Shown here piece by piece: positions 56,207 to 64,000 of a DNA stretch of 64,000 nucleotides. The stretch covers positions 89,501 through 153,500 of the forward strand of contig JAHBMJ010001328.1 in assembly GCA_018398765.1 (NCBI GenBank). The letters are read 5' to 3'. Position 1 is the stretch's first letter; every line of letters begins with the position of its first letter. The stretch comes from Chromera velia (lineage: Eukaryota > Sar > Chromeraceae). The position numbers and the translations under genes are program-made. Below the pieces are notes generated by a model. That model was given only the letters and a program-made list of their open reading frames with translations, did no database searches and was not told the origin of the DNA.

Positions 56207-59040
56207 ATGTCCAGCACATCGGACGCCGCTCTCGACGTTCAGCACAAAGTTGGAGCCAGTGGGGTTTTGGGTGTCCGTCTCTTCTGGAAGCTGTCATCTC
56301 TCTCGAGACGACAGCGGAGACTGAGACAGAAAGAGTACCTCAAGGATGTTTTGTCCCCCGAGTCTCAAATTTCCGTCTCCGAGCGTTCTGAATTTCGCTC
56401 TTTGGTGCATGACTGCAGTGACAGAGACGATGTGACGACCCTCAAACAGCTTGAGGAGATCGACTCACTAAACCTCCATCGCCGCTTTCCCGCTCTTCTC
56501 AGACGAGCATACGAGAAGAAAGCACTGCAGTGCGCCGTTGCTCTTTCGCACTCGTTGCTCTTTCGCACTCGTCCTCGTTCTATCCGTCTCAGCTGTTTTC
56601 TGCAGCCTTTGTGAAGCAGTTGGACAGAGAGACCTTGAAGGTCCTCATTGAACAGGGTGAGCTTCACCTTGATTCGTGGTTTGAGGTTGAGGATACGTGG
56701 AAGGAGGAGATTGGGGGAGGGATGGGGGAACACTGGAATGATTGGGAGGATGGTTCAGAAGAAGATGACACAGCGGAGAGTTTTCCGAGGTTGAAGTACT
56801 GGAAGCCCCTTTTGATCTTGCTTATTGAAGCGCACAATTTTGAATGCGCAGAGTTTCTGCTGGAAGCAGGGGCACGGACAGATGTCTGTGAGTGGCTTGC
56901 GGTAGCCGAGAGGGATGACTCCCCTCTCCAGGTTTCCCACCGCCGTCACTGGGAGACAAATTTTTTCTGTCCCGGGAAGACCCCTCTCCATTCTCTTCTG
57001 CTTTCTATCTGGAGAAAGCCCACCGCCGTGTCTCTCACAGAGGATGAGGGGCACGCCCAGAAGCTCCGGCTTCTCCAACGCATAGCAGCAGTCGCATCCA
57101 AATCCAACACTCAGTGCCTGGAATGGAAGAGCTTCATTCCGCTCAGTAAAACAGAGATGTGCAGCCTTTTCCTCGCGTGTTTTTCCTCCTCCAAGTCGAG
57201 GCAGTGGTCGAGTTGCTCGCAGCTCGTGAGGCTTTGCTCGGTCGGGAGGAGGGGGGGAGATTGATTGCATTTGCGATGATGGGGTTGCCAATGGGTTGCG
57301 AGTCCCCCGAGCAGTGGGCCGAACTCGAGCAGCGTTGTATCACAGTATTGAAGGCTCTAGCGGAGAGGGGGGCAGACCTGTCGAGCGAGACCTTTTGCTC
57401 GGGCAGGGCGAGTAGCGCTCTGTGTGAGGCTTGCATCAAGAATGCAGACTCAGTCTTCGATTTCCTCCTTGAGACGGGGGTGTCTCCGAAGCGAGGGAAC
57501 ATTTCTTCGCCTGTGCCACTCGTTGTCTGCATGCAGAATAGAAGGTGGTCGATGGCAGAGAAACTATTGAAGAGGGGGGCTGACCCAAAGGAGGCCGGGC
57601 GTGCCAGTGGGGGTGTCACCGGTCCGGGTGTGTTGGCATTGGAGGCACATCTGGTTGCCTCAGCACGACCAACGTATTATCAGCAGACAGAGCTCCGCAT
57701 GAAAGTCTTCGAAGGACTTTGGAGAGCGAAAGCAGACTTCGAATCTCCCATTGTTGAGGGGAAGTACACACCCCTCTCCTTTGCCATTGAAAATCGGTTG
57801 CGGGAGGAAGTGGAGTTTCTCCTCCGCCACGGTGTCTCCGTGAGTGAAGAAGATTCACAGAGGCTGTTCGCTTCTTGTTTGAAGCAGAGCAGTGGTCTCT
57901 CCCAAAGCTGCTGTTGGAAAGGGGAGCCGACCCCAATAAAGTCACAGTCGACAGACTGAGTGCAAACCAAAGAGACCCCTATCCCCCCTGGCAGTGGGAA
58001 TAAGCTGTCTTCAGGGGCTTATGCTTCGGGCTAGAACTCTTCGGGATGAAGGGCAGCGGGGGGCTGCTTCTAGTGACATAGCAGAAGTACAGAGTCTGAT
58101 TATGCTCCACCTGAAAAAGGGTGCCGATCCGAATGTAGAGGGGGGCATAGAAGATCCTCACAAGTGGGTTCGCCCTTTGGCCGACAAAACAACAGTCACC
58201 TCGGTTCCTCTTGAGTTTGCGCTGCATCAGGTTACATTCTTTGGACGGGAGTGCGGAAGAGAGGTCTGGTGGCGCATCGTCACGGCCCTCATTCAGGTGC
58301 GTGCGTCAGGGGTGACTAGGAAATATTTCCAAGACCGCTGAATGATCCAATTTGGGGCGGTTTGCCTTCTCAGACTGTAGTCCTCCAAGCTCTCAATTTT
58401 GTGTTGTGCGTATACGTTGATCTGAAGGGGGTTGGTTGGATTGCGTGGGTACCGTGCTCGCCTCACAGGACAGTTATGAATTCCGCATTCTTCTCCCTTA
58501 ATTCCTGCGTGTGTGCAGATGGGCGCTCACCCTGACCTTCTGAAGGGACGTCTGAGAGATGCTTCTCCCTGGCTGAACGACATTATCGGCACCTCCTCTT
58601 GCAGAGGGCCTGAGCTCGAAAAGATTCTCCGCAGCCTGCCTGCCTCTGTGGCCAACTCTGCCACAACGGTGCGTCTTGGTTCTCCTTTTTACACTCAAGT
58701 GCTTGAGTCTCCTCTTGGAGCAGCGCTGGCTGCGCAGTATTCAGAAGGCCTGAAGGCTCTAATCGATGCCGGCGCCGATGTGAACGTGGCCACGTGTACG
58801 AGATGGGGCCCCAAACGGGGTCCCAGCATCAAGCCGCGTGCGCCCCTTTTGCTGGCGCTCGAAACGAGACAGTGGGAGGCTGCAGAGATTCTAGTTCAGG
58901 GAGGGGCAGACACAAAGTGTGTGAGAGAGGAATTTGAGGGTGTGAGAGGCACTCCAGCCTGTTTGCAGGAGTGCCCTGCGACACTTTTGTCTCTGATTTG
59001 GCCAGCACTAACCGCATCAGCCCCTTTAGAATCGGGTTAA
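56207..59040 (+). pseudogene. Ankyrin-repeat protein gene, frame-disrupted (paralogue B)
   Basis: Paralogue of the gene at 42554-45439: both have WKLSxL near the start, then CAEFLLEAGARTDVCEW before the ankyrin part. ATG 56207. Open segments: 56207-56614, 56530-57264, 57159-57959, 57994-58341, then a normal intron (58297-58518, GTGCGT...GTGCAG) and a last exon 58519-59040 (TAA). Ankyrin landmarks: LAERGADLSSE, LLKRGADPKEAG, LLERGADPN (out of frame), LKKGADPNVEG, LIDAGADVNVATC, LVQGGADTK. Breaks: a 17-bp tandem duplication (56537-56553 repeated at 56554-56570) and apparent one-base losses near 57190, 57880 and 57980. In each case the ankyrin or paralogue-like reading resumes in the next frame. 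Nearby genes read cleanly, so genuine decay is more likely than general sequence error. Confidence 0.75.
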
Positions 59041-59268
59041 AGGAACTGGGGCAGGTGTAGAGCCGACCCCTCTGCTGCTGTGCGTGCTTGCACTCTGTCA
59101 GTGTGTCAGACTGAGTGAGAGGCTGCAGAAGTCCCTACGAAGGCGCGGGCAGATAGAGAGCGTGAGGGGAGGGGGGGTTGCAAAAGAATGATGCCCACGC
59201 TTTTCGAGGGGTTGTGTGAGGATTTGCAGTGCAGAGGGCGGGCAGGAGATCCGGAGATCATTCCGTGT

Positions 59269-59270
<2 letters not shown>

Positions 59271-59304
<34 letters not shown>
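59271..59304 (+). repeat. (TC)n microsatellite
   Basis: About 17 TC units, 230 bp after the ankyrin paralogue B stop. Confidence 0.95.
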
Positions 59305-59306
<2 letters not shown>

Positions 59307-60587
59307 CATGTGGAACCATGCATTGTGTTGCAGTGCCATGAAAACATGAAAGAACGAAATCAATTTGAATCGTCTTCTCTTAAGTTCCTTGATGACGTCT
59401 TCGCTTTATGGTCTGGCGACTGATTGAGCGCCTTGAGTTAAGTTGGGCCCATTTTTCTCCGCCTCGTTTACATGCTCCTTACTTTCCTCAATTTTGACAG
59501 TCTGCGTTCGTCAAATGAAGAAAGAAACAGCTCGAGCATCTGTATCGATCCCTCCTCTTCACCTTTCCGTCCTCTCTTGAGACTTGGACTATGATTGGAT
59601 CCTTCTCACCGCCCTTTTTCTCTCCGCCCCCTTTCCTTTTCCTTTTCCCTCCGTTTCCCTCTTTACCCTTCAAAAGAGGAAAGCGACTGAAGGAAGCTCT
59701 GTTTCCTCTTCTCCCGTACTGCGTGATCGAGCGCATTGCCATTCTTCTCTTCTATCTGCATGTACGTGCCAATGTCGCAAGAGAAGATAGAGAAGGAATG
59801 ATGGACTTCCCGTCCGCTCACCGCTCTTTTTTCTCTCCTCTCCTTTTCTCTTTCTTTCCTTCCTTTCTCTCTCTTTTCTTGCTTGGGAGCGACGGTCCCC
59901 TCTCGTGATTCCTTTCTTTTCAAAGCGGAGCAAGAAGAGAAGTAGGTAGAAAGAAGGGTCGTGATATTCTTCTGAAAGTTACCAGAACGGAAGAAACGAG
60001 AGGGGGTGAGTGACCAACCAGCAGACAGAGCCAGGCCTTGATTTGCGGCGTCTTCGAGGGGAGACAAAAGACTTTGGGCAAAAGGACCAGAAAAACTCGA
60101 GTACAAAATTTAATCCGTCAGCTGAATTTTGGCCGCGATGCTGAAAATTTCAAGAGTGAAGGGCAATCAAAGAAAGTGAAAAGAGGCGGATAAGTAAATG
60201 TAAGTAAATAGGCAGGATTCATTAGACAGGAGTGGAGCACCGGATACGGGGAAGGGAGAAGCGAGGCTTTTGCATGAAGAAATAGAGACGGAAGGGGTAA
60301 GGGGAAGGAAACACGTTGGTCTGCACTCTGTCTCCTACAATGAGTGCGTGATTGTCTGAATGAATATATGAACAGATGAGCGAAAGTGTCAGGGTCTCAT
60401 GTGCACCCTCTGTATTTCTATCCCACCCTCTCTTGCAACCCCCCCTGGTCGGTTCTTAGATCCTCTGCTGATGAGATCCCGCCCTCCCCTGTCGGTGAAC
60501 GGTGTGTGTCTGTGTGTGTCTGTCTAGCTGTGTGTGGGAGGGAGAGAGAGACAGTGGCGGGGTGGATCATGGTTGGTCTATGTTGGC

Positions 60588-60590
<3 letters not shown>

Positions 60591-60627
<37 letters not shown>

Positions 60628-60674
60628 CAGTCTGTGCGTTTGGCTGTCTGTCTGTCTGTCTGTCTGTCTGTGTG
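60591..60674 (+). repeat. (TG)n-(TCTG)n microsatellite
   Basis: TG repeats followed by TCTG repeats on the plus strand. Confidence 0.95.
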
Positions 60675-61246
60675 CGTACCCTGTTCATGTTGGCCCGTGT
60701 CTGAAGAGCCGGCCAGAGAGTCATTGAGAGATCGGGTGAAAGGGGAAAAGACAAAAGATGCCACACAGGGAAGAAGAGTGCTCACTGAGAAATATTTATG
60801 GAAAGGGGAGAAGACAAGGAAGGGGACCCCTGTGTGCTCAAATCATTTCAGGAGAGGCTCAGCGGACACAACGGGCGAGCAAACAGGAGGGGAGGGGCTG
60901 GCGGGAGCATCCGATTTTCAGATCAATTTTCTGTCTGACAGTGGTAGGTGTTTTTGGACTCCCAAATCAATGGCAGGAAGCCTGCCGGTGGGCTTTCTTT
61001 CCTTCCGTCGTCTCTTTTTCTTCTTCTTTTCGATCTTGATTCATCCATCATGCGTGCTTCCCTCTTTCCTTCCCTGTGTACCTTCATTGCGCCGTTTTCT
61101 CCTTTTTCTTTTTGCGTTTTGTCTCTTTTCTCTTTTGCGTGTTGTGTGTGCTTGCTCCCCCCCCGGCTTGATTGACGAATTGGTTAAGAAGGAACACATC
61201 GATGCACCTAGCGATGCACGCACGCGCCGATGAATCAATGCTGGTT

Positions 61247-61266
61247 TAGATCTAGGCCTAGATCTA
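61247..61266. repeat. 20-bp perfect palindrome
   Basis: TAGATCTAGG followed by its exact reverse complement, and then a second partial CTAGGCC array to about 61282. Confidence 0.93.
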
Positions 61267-61282
61267 GGCCCTAGTCTAGGCC

Positions 61283-62545
61283 GGTTTCTGCTCTGGTGAT
61301 TCACTCCTCCAACCAAAGGGTTGCCAGTGACAATTCATACTGCATGGCGACTGGTCCTCAGTATGAAATATCTCGATATCAAAACTTTTGATACCTCGAT
61401 ACCTTCTAAAAGGGGACGTGGTCTAGGGCGCGGTATGAAAACTTAAAACTCCGTACCTGTTCTCTGTCTCCTGGGTTCAGACATCACAAATAAATCATTC
61501 CGGAAGGTACTATAACACTGGCACTTTGTTGCTATAGCTTTGTTAATTGAAGTTAAACTAGCAATAGTAGTAAGTACTACTAGAAATAGCGGATTGTAGG
61601 CGTACCGAGTGACGGTGGTATATACACTATAACGTAAATGTGTCTAAAATAGAATTATACACAAAAAAAATGAAAGGCTAGATGTTAGTGAAAAGCTGGT
61701 TTAGAGTTGATGGCAACTTGATGCACTGTTATCTAGGGGTTATTTAAAAAAAAAAAAAACAGAAAAAAAAAAATGTGGTCTCCAGAGCATTTTTTTTTTT
61801 GTTTTGCTTTTCGATGATGATCTCCATCAAGAGATAACAACCATATGCAACACCTTGCAACACAAAAGCAACAGTACGTTATAATAATTACAGTGTAACA
61901 ACATTTATTTCAAATTATTTGTCATTATAACAAAGAAACAACAATATAACAACATTTAAACAACACTTGTTGATTCGTGCAACACATCAACAACACTTAA
62001 ACATTGTAATAATAAGAGAGCGAAAGAGACCAAAGTCATGATAGAGTCAGAGACATATAGTCTTTAATTGTATGCAAGATTTTTTTTTTTTGTCTTTTCA
62101 CTGATATTTCTGGTGATATTTTATGTTGTTTTGCATACTAAAAGTTTGTGTAGCTATGCTACATCATAAAAAGCTTTTAGGCCTTGAATGAGGTGCCTTT
62201 TAGCCGCTAAAAACACTAAAAATCAACCGTAGAAACCTAGCTGTCATATGGTAAACGGTGCACCTTATTTTGCACCTGATTTAAGGTGCAAACTTGTTTT
62301 TGCACCAGCACCTTATACACCTTTTCTCAGCCTTATTAAACAACATATTTTTTAAATTTGATATCAGAAAAAAAAAAACAAAAAACAAAACAGTAAAAAT
62401 GACCATGCAAAAAATTTTGTTGTTGTTGTTTTTTAATAACCCCTAGACTGCCATAGACTGTAGTTCTAGGCCATAGTTGAATTAAATTGAATTGAGGTGG
62501 TTAAAGCCGGTACATACAACTCGTATGAGAGCCATGCACCACTTT
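61283..62545. other. AT-rich intergenic DNA
   Basis: A/T-rich with poly-A and poly-T runs, AACAAC-type repeats (61900-62000), and short inverted motifs around GGTGCA (62260-62330). No gene supported. Confidence 0.6.
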
Positions 62546-62826
62546 AGTGATCATGTTTGATTTGATTTGATTTGATTTGAGGTAGGGCTTAAGCTCAAAT
62601 CAAATATCCAGTCAGGGAGGACCTAGTGTTTAAAGACCTATCAAATACGATCAAATATTTGATTAATATAACTTTGAACCTTAAATATGAAGGTCCCAAA
62701 AAAACTTTTGCAAGTACCGATCTGTCACATATGCTAATTCAAATGAAAAAACCTAAATCTTAGACATGCTGTATAACTGGCTAGATAACTGGGACATTTT
62801 GGATGTGAACCACGAGAGATTGTAGC

Positions 62827-63395
62827 ATGCCCCTGACTCTGAGCGTCGAAAGGCTGCGACTACACTCCCTGTCAGTGTGGAGCAGTTCCAGAAAGGCAAG
62901 GGAAAAGGCAACGGGGGGGCTGCTGACAGTGCTGGAGGGGGGGCCGCTCCTGCAGGGCCCGGCGGGAGGACCAATTTGAAACCAAAGGAGGCGGCCGCAG
63001 ACGTAAATGCTGAGAAGGCTGGGGGGAAACTTCCCCCTCCTGAGAAAGTCATCACTCCGGGTGAGGAAGGCTACCGACCTCTCTATATTCACTTCCAATA
63101 CAAAGGGCTTGTTACCGGCCCTGGCGCGGCACAGAGGGTAGCCGAACTTACCAACTCTGGATGCTTAGCTGCCCAGAAACAGGACGGTTCCAACACTAAC
63201 AGCAATAACAAACGTGTGCGCGGTTCTCCGTCTCACCCCGTTATCATCTCTCCGCAACTGAATAGAAGCCGAGGAGCACCCACTCCTGGAAAGCCGAAAA
63301 GCCAGAGAAAAAGCTCTCAGCAGCTCCCACCACCGATCGATTCGATTCATATTAAAGAAAGTGATCATAAAGAAGAGGAAAAGGAAGTGCCATAA
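62827..63395 (+). CDS. Hypothetical basic, Gly/Lys-rich frame
   Basis: Not recognised. The frame is open from a possible splice acceptor (GATTGTAG, ending 62826) through CAT GCC CCT to TAA 63393-63395, about 188 codons; no ATG starts it, so upstream coding is needed if it is real. Order: charged start (PDSERRKAATTLPVSVEQF), Gly/Ala-rich low-complexity, a short more ordered stretch (GYRPLYIHFQYKGLV), then a Ser/Lys/Arg-rich basic tail. GC content is much higher than in the surrounding AT-rich DNA. It may be a captured gene fragment or a structural (gag-like) protein of a mobile element. Confidence 0.35.
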
Positions 63396-63570
63396 AGCTG
63401 AGTGATTGTCAGCTCAATTTTGGTACGTGCTCTAACTTTATCGTATCAACAAAAAATCATATGCAATTTTAAATCTATCAATTTTATGTTCTTAATCTCT
63501 ATTAGTACTAGAGTGAGTCTCAGTGACTAGTGTATATACACTGCCATACAGGCACATTTTTTTTACGGAA

Positions 63571-63737
63571 CTGATAAGTTATAATTTTATATGTATTTTT
63601 TTAAATTTTTGAAACACACATCAGAAATGTTCTGATAACTATTATCATAAACTGATAAGTTATAATTTTATATATTTTTTTTTAAATTTTTGAAACATAT
63701 ATCAGAAATGTTCTCAGACTGATAACTATTGTCATGA
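63571..63737. repeat. 81-bp tandem duplication
   Basis: CTGATAAGTTATAATTTTAT begins at 63571 and again at 63652. The copies differ by a few substitutions and small indels, and the second is slightly longer. Confidence 0.9.
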
Positions 63738-64000
63738 GAAAAATGATCAGAGTGACAGTAAGTCAGTGATTCAGTGAGGAACCCTAAGAGGTTAACCTCA
63801 AATCTTACCTCAAATATCAAATATTTGAGGTTGAAGCTCAAATTAAATCAAATCAAATCAAATCAAATATAATCAAATCAAACATGGTCACTACACCACT
63901 TATAGGCTTTGGTTACTGTCTTTTCGTTTTTAATTTAAATGAAAAGGTGACTAAAAACTTAAAGATACACATAAACATGTAACTAGATATGTAAATGTTT

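Larger units (their letters stand above)
59041..61246. other. Intergenic, low-complexity
   Basis: Sequence downstream of ankyrin paralogue B. Holds TC and TG/TCTG microsatellites and polypyrimidine-rich stretches. The long frame at 60502-61233 is largely repeat-derived and not called. Confidence 0.6.
62546..63894. mobile_element. Possible small inverted-repeat element
   Basis: Ends near 62546-62600 and 63830-63894 are imperfect inverted repeats: TAGTGAYCATGTTTGATTTG plus further TTGAT units at the left and their complement at the right. The interior carries the GC-rich frame described separately. No transposase seen. The simple-repeat part of the ends makes chance similarity possible. Confidence 0.4.

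Noticed and set aside
60502-61233. 243-codon plus-strand frame
   Set aside because: It starts in a TG/TCTG microsatellite (Cys/Val repeats) and continues through polypyrimidine sequence without recognisable content.

Overview
The window looks like nuclear DNA of a photosynthetic alveolate, most probably a chromerid such as Chromera velia. That assignment is an inference. It rests on intron-rich genes with GT-AG splice sites, a MATE transporter with a possible bipartite plastid leader, an apicomplexan-style amino acid permease with a huge cytoplasmic insertion, and gene-poor stretches full of decayed retroelements and simple repeats. There are no bacterial features. Assembly gaps lie at 12814-13100, 36924-37197 and 54362-54429, two of them flanked by poly-G, plus one N at 35652.

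Layout. 138-3657 (+): 3' part of a seven-exon GH28 polygalacturonase-like gene. 6228-12415 (-): four-exon gene for a ~1,776-residue Gly/Ala-rich protein with a J domain near the C-terminus. 13543-20082 (-): nine-exon AAAP-type amino acid transporter with a ~800-residue loop. 21724-23466 (+): orphan Ser/Pro-rich 580-residue frame. 26464-30310: two decayed LINE copies in opposite orientation, with a tandemly repeated 3' end. 30895-36578 (-): complete seven-exon MATE transporter (699 residues). 38202-41241: a pair of 335-bp direct repeats enclosing non-coding DNA. 42554-45439 (-) and 56207-59040 (+): two paralogous ankyrin-repeat genes with broken frames, pointing away from each other. 46064-47475 (+): small secreted protein(s) with a duplicated Cys/RxL module. 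52384-55479 (-): Pinin-domain coiled-coil protein ending in a SAP motif. 62546-63894: a GC-rich small frame inside AT-rich DNA bounded by imperfect inverted repeats.

The genes do not form an obvious pathway. Common threads are an unusual 5' splice-site pattern (G at +5 in every donor counted, C at +3 in over half), compound CT/GT microsatellites that mostly lie as CT/GT on the sense strand of genes, and clean frames in five large genes against several disruptions in the two ankyrin loci, which suggests those two are truly decaying. The most novel-looking item is the secreted-protein locus at 46.1-47.5 kb: two copies of a 140-bp module differ at five sites, four of them synonymous, and the encoded ~46-residue peptide is bounded by RxL/dibasic sites.
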